A stretch of 64,000 nt of DNA from Staphylococcus sp. Marseille-Q5304 (GCF_943737015.1 NZ_CALSFP010000001.1:124001-188000); one strand, 5' to 3'; positions 36,417 to 45,974 are shown, counted from the stretch's first letter. The notes: a model not told the origin generated them from the letters alone. Numbers and translations are program-made.

Positions 36417-37037
36417 TTACTTGTCAAAGTATTCGCTGATTTTATCTTTTATTGAAGATAACTTGTCATCAATATCATTTAACAGATTGTTCACCTTAGA
36501 TTGATCTTCGTTGTTTTGTTGTGCAATATTCGCTTTTTCTAATTTATCAGCTTGTTGTTGAAAATCTTGTGTGAGTTGTTGGTCTGTATCATTTTGAACG
36601 TTGCTTTTCAGATTATCGATTTTATCTTGAATTTTGTTAATAAGATCTTCACTATTTTGATTATCTTGTATTTGTTCTTTAGCTGTTGAAATTTGATTGT
36701 TGATATCACTAGATTGCGCTTGTTGTTGATAATCTTGAGATGCGTTAGGTTGCTTATCGCCAGTCTGTTGATTATTAGAGCTTTGTTGTTCATTAGCAGT
36801 TTGTTGTTGATTATTAGATTGTGTATCGTTCTTATTCATGAAGAAAATTGTGAGACAAATTGCGACGATAGCAACGAGTAGTATGATAATACCAGTTAAC
36901 CATTTTTTGGATTTTGATGATTTTTCATTTTCATATTCTAATTGTTGTTCACGTCTTTGATCTCGTTCATTGTAATAGCGTTGTTCCATCTTTCTATCGT
37001 CTACATAATCATATTTATTTTTTTCCGTTCTTTTCAT
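36417..37037 (-). CDS. Membrane-anchored Q/N-rich protein
   Basis: A 206-residue single-pass protein. The cytosolic part (residues 1-45) is highly charged (KRTEKNKYDYVDDRKMEQRY), the membrane helix spans about residues 46-67, and the outside part is a low-complexity Q/N/S/D-rich segment with predicted coiled-coil stretches (DLINKIQDKIDNLKSNV). No catalytic domain is seen. The ATG at 37037 follows AGGAAGTGG; the 14-codon extension to 37079 does not. Function unknown; related anchors occur in many staphylococci. Confidence 0.75.
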   Translation of the reverse strand: MKRTEKNKYDYVDDRKMEQRYYNERDQRREQQLEYENEKSSKSKKWLTGIIILLVAIVAICLTIFFMNKNDTQSNNQQQTANEQQSSNNQQTGDKQPNASQDYQQQAQSSDINNQISTAKEQIQDNQNSEDLINKIQDKIDNLKSNVQNDTDQQLTQDFQQQADKLEKANIAQQNNEDQSKVNNLLNDIDDKLSSIKDKISEYFDK

Positions 37038-37163
37038 ATAACCACTTCCTGTTATTTTAAAGAAATTACATCTTTTCATATATTTTAATGACTTTTATCA
37101 AATTTTGGAAGTTATTTTCTTAATGATAGGGCCAAAGTATGACAAAGATCATTTTGAAGTGGT

Positions 37164-37637
37164 TTATTTGTTTCTCGGTATTCCTATAATATGTCCTAAT
37201 TGTTTAGGAATTTCAAAATCCGGTTGTTGATTATAATAATTAATAATTTTTTCATATATTTCATCTGGGAAAGTAGCACTGCGGCGTGTACGATTATTAA
37301 CAGCCATCATCATCACTTCATAAGTTGCAGCCCGTTCATCGTGTTCATTATACATCGTTAAAAATAAATGTACTCGTTTCTCATCGTAATCATATAAATG
37401 AGACTTAATATAAAATGTTTCATTTAGTAGTAATTCATTTAGGAAAGAGACATGAGCCTCTATACTAAAAATTGTAATTTCTTGGTTTTGTCTATAGGAA
37501 ATTGAAAAATCTATAGATCGGAAGAAATCCACGACTGCATCACTAAAAACTGAGTAATACTGTGCATCGTGCATATGGTTGTTATGATCAATCCAATTAG
37601 GTTGGACTGTATTTCTGTAAATAAATTCGTTAGACAT
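37164..37637 (-). CDS. Acyl-CoA thioesterase-like hotdog protein
   Basis: A 157-residue single hotdog-fold protein of the 4HBT type. The N-terminal PNWIDHNNHMHDAQYYSVFSDAV has the usual catalytic region (D-x-N-x-H), where the aspartate and histidines stand in place of the Y-x-D-T-D site of 4-hydroxybenzoyl-CoA thioesterases. It probably hydrolyses a short or branched acyl-CoA in the cytosol. Similar proteins sit in carnitine/betainyl-CoA clusters, but no such genes adjoin it. Ribosome site AGGATC about 9 bases before ATG. Confidence 0.75.
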   Translation of the reverse strand: MSNEFIYRNTVQPNWIDHNNHMHDAQYYSVFSDAVVDFFRSIDFSISYRQNQEITIFSIEAHVSFLNELLLNETFYIKSHLYDYDEKRVHLFLTMYNEHDERAATYEVMMMAVNNRTRRSATFPDEIYEKIINYYNQQPDFEIPKQLGHIIGIPRNK

Positions 37638-37783
37638 TCAATCACGATCCTAGTTTTAAAATGCGAACCTCCGCCATTGTATCAATAATTGTATTAAGTA
37701 TATATCAATAAGCTAGAAATCAGAAAGCTGATTTTAGTAATACAAAAAAGAGTGAGATTACTATCTCACTCTTTTACATAACC

Positions 37784-39211
37784 TTATGCTTTATGTTTTT
37801 TTGAATGTCTTACACCGTAAATGAAATATATTAATAGTCCAAATATGAACCAAATAAGGGTGTAAAGTTTTGCTTCTCCACTTAATCCCCAAAATACAAC
37901 CGCTACACAGATAAACGAAATAATTGGTAACACTGGATAGAGTGGCATTTTAAATTGTGGAACGGGTAAATCTTTCCCTTGTCTTGGTCTTAAAGCAAAC
38001 ATTGCAATAGATACAAACATAAACGCCACAAGTGTTCCTGCTGAAATAAGTTGTGCTAAGAATGAGAACGGGAACATTGATCCGATGATTACTGCAATGA
38101 TTGTTAATATGACTAATGATCTGTTAGGTAAGTTATTTTTATTTAAACCACCTAACCAAGAAGGTAATAAGCCATCACGACCGAATGAGTACAACAGACG
38201 AGAACCTGCCATCATCATACCTATAAGTGCGGTAAACATACCGATGACTGAGATTGCTTGAACAATTGCGGCAACAACGCCAAAGCCACTTTGTCGTAAA
38301 GCCCAACCTACTGGTTCTGCGTTTCCAGCATAGTCTGAGTATTTAAACATCCCAACGAGCACGAGTGCCACGGCAACAAATAGTATGACTGCAATTGCTA
38401 GTGAACCTAAAATACCTCTAGGCATTGTTTTTTGCGGATTTACAGCTTCTGCAGAGTTTGCAGCAATTGAGTCAAATCCGATATACGCTAAGAAAATCAT
38501 TGAAACCCCAGCGTATATACCTTGCCATCCACCAAATGATCCTGCTTTCGTCATACGGTGTTCAGGTATAAATGGCACGTAGTTATTTATATTAATCACT
38601 GTTAAACCTACAACGATAAATAATAAAACTGCTAATACTTTAAGTACTACGAGAATATTTTCGATACGAGCTGTAGAAGTTGTCCCTTTAGCTAATAATA
38701 ATCCCGTTAAAATAATAACGATTGCGGCAGTAATGTCGATGACACCACCATCTGTCCCAAAAGTATTTGCTAATGACTTAGGTAATTTGATACCTAATGG
38801 CGATATCAAACCTCGTAAGTTTGCGGAAAATCCAGATGCTACAAATGCCACAGCTATAAAATACTCGGCTAATAATGCCCAACCTGCAATCCAGCCAAAC
38901 ACTTCCCCAAATAATACATTGATCCAAGAATATGCGGATCCAGCATACGGCATGGATGATGACATCTCAGCATATGCAAACGAAACGAGTGCAGCAACAA
39001 TCGCTGCGAAAATGAAGGATAATGCTACAGCAGGACCTGTATGATCAGCTGCAACAACCCCCGGTAATGTGAAGATAGATGTTGAAACAATTGTACCCAC
39101 ACCTAAAGAAATAAAATCCTTAACGTGTAAAGTACGATCTAAGTGTGCGTCTTTCCCTTTATAAACGGAAGGATCTTCTTTGGTAAATATCTTTTGCATA
39201 AAATTTGTCAC
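37784..39211 (-). CDS. APC-family amino acid permease (CAT-like)
   Basis: A 475-residue, 12-helix permease of the cationic-amino-acid-transporter branch: FISLGVGTIVSTSIFTLPGVVAADHTGPAV near residue 35 is helix 1 with the substrate loop, and FLAYIGFDSIAANSAEAVNPQKTMPRGI near 240 is the helix 6-7 loop. The start is GTG 39211 because GAGAGG is 6 bases before it; ATG 39286 has no site and ATG 39199 is too far from it. Substrate likely a basic or branched amino acid or a related amine; not determined. Confidence 0.85.
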   Translation of the reverse strand: MTNFMQKIFTKEDPSVYKGKDAHLDRTLHVKDFISLGVGTIVSTSIFTLPGVVAADHTGPAVALSFIFAAIVAALVSFAYAEMSSSMPYAGSAYSWINVLFGEVFGWIAGWALLAEYFIAVAFVASGFSANLRGLISPLGIKLPKSLANTFGTDGGVIDITAAIVIILTGLLLAKGTTSTARIENILVVLKVLAVLLFIVVGLTVININNYVPFIPEHRMTKAGSFGGWQGIYAGVSMIFLAYIGFDSIAANSAEAVNPQKTMPRGILGSLAIAVILFVAVALVLVGMFKYSDYAGNAEPVGWALRQSGFGVVAAIVQAISVIGMFTALIGMMMAGSRLLYSFGRDGLLPSWLGGLNKNNLPNRSLVILTIIAVIIGSMFPFSFLAQLISAGTLVAFMFVSIAMFALRPRQGKDLPVPQFKMPLYPVLPIISFICVAVVFWGLSGEAKLYTLIWFIFGLLIYFIYGVRHSKKHKA

Positions 39212-39466
39212 TTTAAACCTCTCCCATAAAAATTGCAATTCACTAACATGAGTAAAAATATAATTCATATCATAACACATTTTCACTATAGATTTTAGAT
39301 AATTCTGAAATTTCTTTTATTTTTTTGCTTTAAAACGGTAACGTGTCTTCTGTAATTTTATAAATAAGCTAAATGAATAACTCTATATCTTTAGTTTTTA
39401 TATGATTAGTGTACAGAAATATGTTTTACTGAGTATAACTAAATTAAATTGAAAGTGGTGAATCAA

Positions 39467-39847
39467 ATGGAAATACAATCAGCTTGGCTTAACTTACCTG
39501 TAAAAGATTTAGAGGCGAGTGAAAAGTTTTTTGAGGAAATTGGTTTTACAATTAAGAAACAAGAAGGCGTAATCGATAAAATGAGAGGCATTGAGACGGT
39601 AGATAACAAAGTGATAATGCTGATCGAACAAAGTCAATTTGAAAAAGTAGCACGTTTAAATGAAATCGGTAAAAATGAAGCACTCGTTTCAATTTCAGTT
39701 AAAACAAACGAACAAGTAGATGAATTGTTAGAACTTGTAGAACGTGCGGGTGGTAAAGTATTAGAGAAAGGAACTGTACACGAAGGTCTCTATGGCGGCT
39801 TATTTAGTGATGTTGATGAGCATTTATTTAATGTGATTGCAATGTAA
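39467..39847 (+). CDS. VOC-family protein (glyoxalase-like)
   Basis: A 126-residue single-module VOC protein (MEIQSAWLNLPVKDLEASEKFFEEIGF) with a C-terminal GGLFSDVDEHLFNVIAM strand. The middle runs KVIMLIEQSQFEKV, and the putative metal-ligand positions are only partly conserved. The ATG at 39467 is preferred over a TTG six codons earlier because AAGTGGTG lies between them. Function unknown; it is the third VOC protein in the window. Confidence 0.8.
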   Translation: MEIQSAWLNLPVKDLEASEKFFEEIGFTIKKQEGVIDKMRGIETVDNKVIMLIEQSQFEKVARLNEIGKNEALVSISVKTNEQVDELLELVERAGGKVLEKGTVHEGLYGGLFSDVDEHLFNVIAM

Positions 39848-39856
39848 TCAAAATAA

Positions 39857-39892
39857 AACTCAATTTGCCGTAAGACAAATTGAGTTATTCAC
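39857..39892. terminator. Bidirectional terminator
   Basis: AACTCAATTTG/CAAATTGAGTT perfect stem with an 8-base loop between convergent VOC and universal stress genes. Confidence 0.8.
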
Positions 39893-39898
39893 TGAGTG

Positions 39899-40321
39899 TT
39901 ATTTAATGATAAGTACTGGGATGTTAGCACTATTTGCAATTTTATGTGTTACATTACCCAGTACATTTTTTATATTGGGACGTGCGCGTTTATTACTCAT
40001 CACAATGACATCGTAATTGTTTTCGTTAATTTCTTCTAAAATAGATTGCTTAATATAACCTGATTTGAATTTAACTGAGACATTTAAATCACGAGATTTT
40101 AATTCGTCAATAAAAGGTTTGAGCTGTTCTTTTTTCTCTTCAACAAGCTCTTCGAAATGTACATTTTTATAGCGTACAGATGTTTCTAATTCACTCTCAC
40201 TTATAACATTAAATATAGTAATTTGTGAGTCGTCAGAGGCTGAAGTGAGACGTTCAAGCTCTGCAGGGACGTTATTGAACTTATTATCGAAATCATAGGC
40301 TAGTAATATATTTTCATACAT
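39899..40321 (-). CDS. Universal stress protein A family
   Basis: A 140-residue UspA-fold protein (MYENILLAYDFDNKFNNVP). The C-terminal nucleotide loop reads MSNKRARPNIKNVLGNVTHKIANSANIPVLII, close to the ATP-binding G-x2-G-x9-G-S pattern but with Asn/Ala replacing some glycines, so ATP binding is uncertain. The ATG at 40321 follows AAGGAGG by 7 bases. Roles of such proteins in stress endurance are general; nothing specific can be inferred. It lies 68 bases downstream of pyrD on the same strand. Confidence 0.85.
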   Translation of the reverse strand: MYENILLAYDFDNKFNNVPAELERLTSASDDSQITIFNVISESELETSVRYKNVHFEELVEEKKEQLKPFIDELKSRDLNVSVKFKSGYIKQSILEEINENNYDVIVMSNKRARPNIKNVLGNVTHKIANSANIPVLIIK

Positions 40322-40389
40322 ACGATGACCTCCTTTAGTTCTATTATAACGCAACGTTGTTAACTGTGAGAGAAAATTGATTCAAGTTA

Positions 40390-41457
40390 TTACTCAACAT
40401 CTAGACCGATAATTTCGCTAACATTTTGGTATCCGTTTGACTCTAAATATTGTGCAAGTGATTTATTTAATTTTTTAGTTAAACCAGGTCCTTCATAAAC
40501 GAGAGAACTATATATTTGCACAAGTGATGCACCGTTTCTTAACATTTTTATTACGTCTTCACTAGTGAAAATACCACCAGTACCAATGATTAAGAATTGG
40601 CCTTTTGTATATTTGTACGCGTAATTTATCATTTTTAAATTACGTTCAAATAGAGGTTTACCACTAAGCCCACCAGATTCTTGGCGATGATCAGAGCTTA
40701 AACCGTCTCGTTGCTGAGTTGTATTGGCCAATATGATACCATCAAATGTTTCGACGATATGGTCGAGCATACGTCCTAGATCTTCAAGTTTTAAGTCTGA
40801 AGTTAACTTAATAAAGATTGGAACAGAAAGTTCTGTTCTTTGTCTGAAGTTCTGAATGGCTTCACATAGTTGTGAGAATTCACTTTTATCATGGAACTTT
40901 TGAAGATTTTCTGTATTAGGTGAACTAATATTAACAGTAAAGAAGGTTACATCGTGTTTAAACGTCTCCATTACTTTAATGTAATCTTGATAACGCTCTT
41001 CGTAAGGTGTAACTTTATTTACGCCGACATTTAATCCGACTGGGATGTCATAGTGGTATTTACGTAAATTACTTAACACTTTATTCATTCCTAAGTTGTT
41101 AAAGCCCATACGGTTGATAAGCGCTTGGTCTTCTACGAGACGGAACATTCTTGGTTTAGGGTTCCCATGTTGAGGTTTTGGTGTGATACCGCCTAATTCT
41201 ATTGCGCCGAAACCAGCGTTTTCCAAAGCTTTAGGCACTTCACATGATTTATCGAATCCCGCTGCCAATCCAATAGGGTTACGAAACTCAATGTTATTTA
41301 AATTTTGTTGTAAACTCGGATGGTCATAGTGGTACATTTTTTTAATTAATGGTAAGAGTTGTGAATAATGTTGGACAAATTTTAAAGCATCTAAAGTTTT
41401 ACCATGTGCTTGTTCAGGTTCATATTTAAATAAAAAAGGTTTGATGATTTTATACAT
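40390..41457 (-). CDS. pyrD: Dihydroorotate dehydrogenase (quinone), class 2
   Basis: FMN flavoprotein at the membrane that oxidises dihydroorotate to orotate with quinone in pyrimidine synthesis. The 355-residue length and the N-terminal extension (MYKIIKPFLFKYEPEQAHGKTLDAL) mark the class 2 type. Family sequences are NPIGLAAGFDKSCEVPKAL, FFTVNISSPNTENLQ with the catalytic serine, ILANTT and IIGTGGIFTSEDVIKMLRNGASLVQIYSS. ATG 41457 follows GGAG. It is separate from any pyr operon. Repeat copy 3 lies 42 bases upstream of the start. Confidence 0.93.
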   Translation of the reverse strand: MYKIIKPFLFKYEPEQAHGKTLDALKFVQHYSQLLPLIKKMYHYDHPSLQQNLNNIEFRNPIGLAAGFDKSCEVPKALENAGFGAIELGGITPKPQHGNPKPRMFRLVEDQALINRMGFNNLGMNKVLSNLRKYHYDIPVGLNVGVNKVTPYEERYQDYIKVMETFKHDVTFFTVNISSPNTENLQKFHDKSEFSQLCEAIQNFRQRTELSVPIFIKLTSDLKLEDLGRMLDHIVETFDGIILANTTQQRDGLSSDHRQESGGLSGKPLFERNLKMINYAYKYTKGQFLIIGTGGIFTSEDVIKMLRNGASLVQIYSSLVYEGPGLTKKLNKSLAQYLESNGYQNVSEIIGLDVE

Positions 41458-41498
41458 AACAGTCAACTCCGTCGTTGAAATTTTTTGTGAATCATGAT

Positions 41499-41662
41499 TG
41501 GGAGTGGGACAGAAATCGAATTTTCTAATAAAGATTTCGTAGTCCCACCCCGGCAAGGATGACTAGGATTAAAAAAAGCTTGTTATAAGCGCATTTTCAA
41601 TTCAGACATCTACTGCCAACTTGATAAAGTGTCTGAAAAACTTATTTTTGTCTCAGACTCAA
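41499..41662 (+). repeat. Dispersed intergenic repeat, copy 3 (long form)
   Basis: Nearly the same as copy 1 across head, middle (GGCAAGGATGACTAG, ATAAGCGC, CATCTACTGCC) and tail, but the tail hairpin reads GTGTCTGA...TCTCAGACTC instead of GAAGCTG...CAGCTTC. It sits in the divergent promoter region of pyrD and fructosamine kinase. Confidence 0.85.
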
Positions 41663-41807
41663 TTTGTTTTATTTACCTCTATTAGACTAGCATTTTCTAT
41701 AGATTATGCCTAGCGGAAATTAGTGATTAAATATGTATGTGAAGATTAATTTTCGAAAATAAGGAAATATAACAATATGTTAGATATCCAATGATGGAGG
41801 AATGTTA

Positions 41808-42677
41808 ATGGCACAATTATGGGAAGAACAACTTCCATTAAATAATATTAAATCGATTAGGCCAGTAGCTGGTGGTGATGTCAATGAAGCATTTAAAGTT
41901 AACACATCAGATGAAACATACTTTCTACTCGTACAACGTCAGAGAAAATCATCTTTCTACGATGTTGAAATAGCAGGTTTGGAACTGTTTGAGAAAGCAA
42001 ATATCACTGCACCTCGTGTCATAAAAAGTGGAGAGATCAACGAAGATGCCTATTTATTATTAACTTTCTTAGAAGAAGGTACGACCGGGAGCCAAGAAGC
42101 ATTAGGGGAACTTGTCGCGAAGCTACATAGCGTGCAACAACCTGATAATAAGTTCGGATTTGATTTACCACATGAAGGTGGCGATATTTCATTTGATAAT
42201 ACGTGGACTGAATCATGGGTAACATTATTTGTTGAACGTCGATTAGACCATTTGCGCGATGAATTGGTTAGAAAAGGCTTGTGGGCAGATGTTGATGTAG
42301 AAACGTACGAACAAGTACGCTCACGAATTGTTGAAGAATTAAGTAATAAACGTAGTAAACCCTCACTCTTACATGGTGATTTATGGGGAGGGAATTATAT
42401 GTTCCTAAATGATGGCTCTCCAGCGTTATTCGATCCAGCCCCATTTTATGGTGATAGAGAGTTTGATCTAGGTATTACAACTGTGTTCGGAGGCTTTACA
42501 GAATCATTCTACGAGACATATGATAAACACTTTCCATTGGGAGATGGTGCACAAAAACGTTTAGAATTTTACAGATTATATTTATTGATGGTGCATTTAG
42601 TTAAATTTGGTGCGATGTATGATAGTAGTGTACGTCGTTCGATGCAACAAATTATAACTGATTTCCCTCGTGGATAG
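41808..42677 (+). CDS. Fructosamine kinase family protein
   Basis: A 289-residue kinase of the fructosamine-3-kinase/aminoglycoside phosphotransferase fold, proposed to phosphorylate and destabilise sugar-protein (Amadori or ribulosamine) adducts. Signatures are the N-terminal PVAGGDVNEAFKV loop, the Brenner-type catalytic SLLHGDLWGGNYMF (about residue 187) and the metal-binding LFDPAPFYGDREFDLG. ATG 41808 is 7 bases after GGAGG; the ATG two codons earlier is too close. Monocistronic. Confidence 0.88.
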   Translation: MAQLWEEQLPLNNIKSIRPVAGGDVNEAFKVNTSDETYFLLVQRQRKSSFYDVEIAGLELFEKANITAPRVIKSGEINEDAYLLLTFLEEGTTGSQEALGELVAKLHSVQQPDNKFGFDLPHEGGDISFDNTWTESWVTLFVERRLDHLRDELVRKGLWADVDVETYEQVRSRIVEELSNKRSKPSLLHGDLWGGNYMFLNDGSPALFDPAPFYGDREFDLGITTVFGGFTESFYETYDKHFPLGDGAQKRLEFYRLYLLMVHLVKFGAMYDSSVRRSMQQIITDFPRG

Positions 42678-42764
42678 ATCAGTTTACAATTTATATTTGA
42701 TTAATTTTAGGTTTTTCTATAAATTTAAATCATAAAACAATTTTAGTGGAGGTTTAGAAACATT

Positions 42765-43547
42765 ATGAAAAAAACGCTTGCGGGTCTTACATGCTCGTTA
42801 ACTTTATTATTGCCGTTAGCCGCAAATAACGCTTCAGCACATGCAGAAACAAATTCACAAGATACGCAACAACAATCGACACAAACACAACAAAAGACAA
42901 ATGATACTGAGCAAACACCACAAGTTATCAATGAAGTTATTTTACCGAACGAAGATCGTCATCAAATTACGAATACAACATCAGGACATTATCAATCAAT
43001 TGGTTTTATTAACGCAGGACAAAACATTGCTTCAGGTGTCGTAATAGATGACAATACAGTGTTAACAAATAAACACGCAGCGAATCTTTCAGATAATTTG
43101 ACTTTCGCACCTGCAGCTAAAGATAGTGCTACATACCCATATGGAAAATTCACTGAGAAAGACGTGCAAGCTTATCCAGGTGATTCAGATTTAGTGCTTG
43201 TACACTTTAATAAAAATTCTAAAGGTCAATCTTTAGGTGACGTGGTACAACCAGCTTCAATTCAAGATGCTTCAACTGCTAGCAAGGGCGATGCTATGAC
43301 TGTTACTGGTTATCCAGGTGATAAACCAATGGCTACGATGTGGGAAAGTAAAGGTAAGATTATTGAAAATCAAGGCACAGAATTAACATATGGTGCAAGT
43401 ACGTTTGGAGGAAATTCAGGTTCTCCTGTATTTAATAGTAATAACCAATTAATCGGTCTTCATCATGGTGGCGTTGATGGACAAACAAATAACGCTGTGG
43501 CTATGACTGGAGATGTACTACAGTTTATTAACAACAATAAATACTAA
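42765..43547 (+). CDS. Secreted glutamyl endopeptidase (V8/Esp-like, S1B)
   Basis: A 260-residue pre-pro-protease. Residues 1-27 are a signal peptide (SLTLLLPLAANNASAHA), residues 28-57 a Gln/Thr-rich propeptide, and the mature enzyme probably begins at Val58 (VILPNEDRHQI), just as V8 and S. epidermidis Esp do. The triad is visible as His104 (LTNKHAAN), Asp142 (GDSDLVLV) and Ser218 (GGNSGSP); MTVTGYPGDKPMATMWES is nearly the Esp sequence. It cleaves after glutamate. No C-terminal repeat tail of the S. aureus SspA type is present, and no sspB/C genes follow. Ribosome site GGAGG 10 bases before ATG. Confidence 0.92.
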   Translation: MKKTLAGLTCSLTLLLPLAANNASAHAETNSQDTQQQSTQTQQKTNDTEQTPQVINEVILPNEDRHQITNTTSGHYQSIGFINAGQNIASGVVIDDNTVLTNKHAANLSDNLTFAPAAKDSATYPYGKFTEKDVQAYPGDSDLVLVHFNKNSKGQSLGDVVQPASIQDASTASKGDAMTVTGYPGDKPMATMWESKGKIIENQGTELTYGASTFGGNSGSPVFNSNNQLIGLHHGGVDGQTNNAVAMTGDVLQFINNNKY

Positions 43548-43667
43548 GTCAGTTCACTATTCTATAAAGATTTCCCCCTTTGGTAGATTGTTCAATTGCC
43601 TTATACTTTATTGTATTTTGCAATACAAACAATTTATTAAAGGGGATTTTTATATTTTTATAGCTTT

Positions 43668-43844
43668 ATGATGAATTATTTTGTCGATAAAATAAAACAG
43701 TTTCAAAAAAATAAAAATCGTGCTAAATGTAGTTATGATGCATAGTTTACGAATTCAGAGGAGGTTACAGAAGAAAATTTAAGGTTAATATTAAACGATT
43801 CGGGGAAAGATGTAAGTTATGAAAGGGCTTTAAATAAAAATTAA
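43668..43844 (+). pseudogene. Short open frame interrupted by an in-frame TAG
   Basis: From ATG 43668 the frame reads MMNYFVDKIKQFQKNKNRAK, hits TAG at codon 26 (43743) and continues open as EEVTEENLRLILNDSGKDVS to TAA at 43842. The sequence on both sides has coding-like composition, which suggests a 58-residue gene killed by one substitution, or the tail of a larger lost gene. It has no good ribosome site. Not recognised; it may simply be chance. Confidence 0.3.
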
Positions 43845-43856
43845 GGGGTAGAAACG

Positions 43857-45221
43857 ATGTCGAAACAATTAAAGAGAGAGTTAAGTAATCGACACATACA
43901 GTTAATTGCCATTGGTGGTGCCATTGGTACTGGATTATTTTTAGGAGCAGGACAGTCGATTCATTTAGCAGGGCCGTCTATTTTACTTACATATATTATA
44001 GTTGGTTTTGTATTATTCATGTTTATGAGAGCTATGGGGGAAATGTTATTATCCAACACGGATTTTAACTCATTTGCAGATATTACACATAAGTATGTTG
44101 GGTCGTTAGCTGGATTTATTACAGGTTGGACTTATTGGTTAACGTGGATTGTGTCTGGTATGGCTGAGGTAACAGCAGTTGCAAAATACGTTTCATTTTG
44201 GTTTCCTCAAATACCGAACTGGTTAACAGCACTAGCCTGTGTACTTCTATTAATGTCTTTCAACTTACTTAGCACAAAGTTATTCGGGGAATTAGAGTTC
44301 TGGTTTGCATTAATCAAGGTTGGTACGATATTAGCACTCATTGCAGTTGGGATTGTAATGATTGTTATGGCTTATAAGACATCTTACGGACATGCAAGTT
44401 TGACTAATATTTATAGTCATGGTGGCATGTTCCCTAACGGTGCATCAGGCTTCTTTATGTCATTCCAAATGGCCATATTCTCATTTGTTGGAATTGAAAT
44501 GATTGGGATTACTGCTGGAGAAACGCAAAATCCACATAAAACAATTCCAAAAGCAATTAATAATGTGCCATTTAGAATCTTAATATTTTATGTAGGTGCG
44601 ATTGCTGTTATCATCTCAATCGTTCCTTGGAATAAGTTAGATCCAGATGGCAGTCCATTCGTAAAATTATTTTCATTAATTGGTATTCCATTTGCAGCAG
44701 GATTAATCAATTTTGTAGTGTTAACAGCTGCAGCGTCAGCTTGTAATAGTGGTATCTTCGCGAATAGTAGAACATTATTTGGACTAGCTGACAGAAAGCA
44801 AGCGCCACCGAAATTTCAAGTTACTAACAAGAAAGGTGTTCCGCTTACAGCAATTATAGCTACATCATCATGTTTATTAATTGCAGTACTATTAAATTAT
44901 TTCATTCCAAATGCAACGACCGTATTCGTTTATATTAGTACAATTTCTACGGTATTAAATATTGTAATTTGGACATTGATTATTTTTGCATATTATCGTT
45001 ATGCTAAATCACAGCCTGACTTACACAAGAAAAGCAAATATAAACTACCAGGCGGTAAATTGATGGCATTGTGTATTATCGCATTCTTTATATTTATCTT
45101 TGGTGTGTTATTAGTCAATCCTGAAACGCGTATCGGAGTAATATGTGCGCCGTTATGGTTCTTGTTACTCGCACTGATGTACAGACAATATAAAAAGCAT
45201 ACTGCTGAGGATGAAAGTTAA
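43857..45221 (+). CDS. AAT-family amino acid permease (CycA/AnsP-like)
   Basis: A 454-residue 12-helix permease of the amino acid transporter branch of the APC family. The signature LSNRHIQLIAIGGAIGTGLFLGAG (residues 9-32) is helix 1 with the binding loop, GPSILLTYIIVG follows, and the SFVGIEMIGITAGETQNPHKTIPKAIN block lies near residue 208. D-serine/D-alanine/glycine permeases are the closest wording I recognise, but specificity is not decided by these motifs. Ribosome site AAGGGG 9 bases before ATG. A strong terminator follows. Confidence 0.85.
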   Translation: MSKQLKRELSNRHIQLIAIGGAIGTGLFLGAGQSIHLAGPSILLTYIIVGFVLFMFMRAMGEMLLSNTDFNSFADITHKYVGSLAGFITGWTYWLTWIVSGMAEVTAVAKYVSFWFPQIPNWLTALACVLLLMSFNLLSTKLFGELEFWFALIKVGTILALIAVGIVMIVMAYKTSYGHASLTNIYSHGGMFPNGASGFFMSFQMAIFSFVGIEMIGITAGETQNPHKTIPKAINNVPFRILIFYVGAIAVIISIVPWNKLDPDGSPFVKLFSLIGIPFAAGLINFVVLTAAASACNSGIFANSRTLFGLADRKQAPPKFQVTNKKGVPLTAIIATSSCLLIAVLLNYFIPNATTVFVYISTISTVLNIVIWTLIIFAYYRYAKSQPDLHKKSKYKLPGGKLMALCIIAFFIFIFGVLLVNPETRIGVICAPLWFLLLALMYRQYKKHTAEDES

Positions 45222-45257
45222 AATACAATATAATGAAGAAACTCGGAATATTTAGTA

Positions 45258-45308
45258 AGAGCAGTTATTTCTATTTAATGCGTTTAAATAGAAATAACTG
45301 CTTTTTTG
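45258..45308 (+). terminator. Permease terminator
   Basis: AGCAGTTATTTCTATTTAA pairs with TTTAAATAGAAATAACTGCT over 18 bases, then six T. Confidence 0.9.
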
Positions 45309-45389
45309 TGGAATAGTTAAAGATAAAATATTTAAAATAGGACAATCGTGAGAGAAAAACAATAGTAGTTTTAAAGGATGAACCATATT

Positions 45390-45974
45390 ATGAGAAAAAT
45401 AATCACATTATCGGTAATATATATTGTCATCATTTCAGTTCTTATCATGTTATGGATGTACAAAGATCCAATTCAATATAACGTAAGCAGTTATGTAGAA
45501 GAATTCAATCAAAGTATGAATGAAGATAATAGTGGAAAATTGTCTCATGTTTTTGATCAAAGTAGAGAAACTGAGACATTTGGAGAATACAAATATAATG
45601 ACTTCAAAGGTAAGCATTACGGTATTGATTACGATATTCCTAAAAAAACACCAGTTAAAGCAGCGTCCGATGGAGAAGTAACACGCACGTTCAACGATGA
45701 ATATGGAGGGAAGGTCGTACAAATTTCTGAAGATAATGGACGATATTATCAATGGTATATGCATTTAAATGAAATTAAAGTAAAGGAAGGACAACGTGTT
45801 GAAGCGGGAGAAGTGATTGCTCTATCAGGTAATACTGGTAAAAAGACTTCCGGGCCACACTTGCACTTTCAACGTATGAAAGACGGGTTAGGAAATGATT
45901 ATGCAGAAAATCCACACAGTTTTATAGATAAACTTCCAGATGGAGAAAAAAGCTTATATAAATTAAAGAAGTAG
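45390..45974 (+). CDS. M23-family zinc metallopeptidase, membrane-anchored
   Basis: A 194-residue LytM/lysostaphin-type peptidase, predicted to cut peptide cross-links of peptidoglycan. Residues 5-25 form an uncleaved signal anchor. The catalytic domain has the first ligand motif HYGIDYDIP (H-x3-D) near residue 79, the WYMHL segment near 124 and the HLHF motif near 154, all intact. There is no cell-wall targeting domain. The ATG at 45390 is chosen; the first ATG (45378) overlaps the AAAGGATG site. Standing alone, it may be a regulator of wall turnover rather than a bacteriocin. Confidence 0.88.
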   Translation: MRKIITLSVIYIVIISVLIMLWMYKDPIQYNVSSYVEEFNQSMNEDNSGKLSHVFDQSRETETFGEYKYNDFKGKHYGIDYDIPKKTPVKAASDGEVTRTFNDEYGGKVVQISEDNGRYYQWYMHLNEIKVKEGQRVEAGEVIALSGNTGKKTSGPHLHFQRMKDGLGNDYAENPHSFIDKLPDGEKSLYKLKK

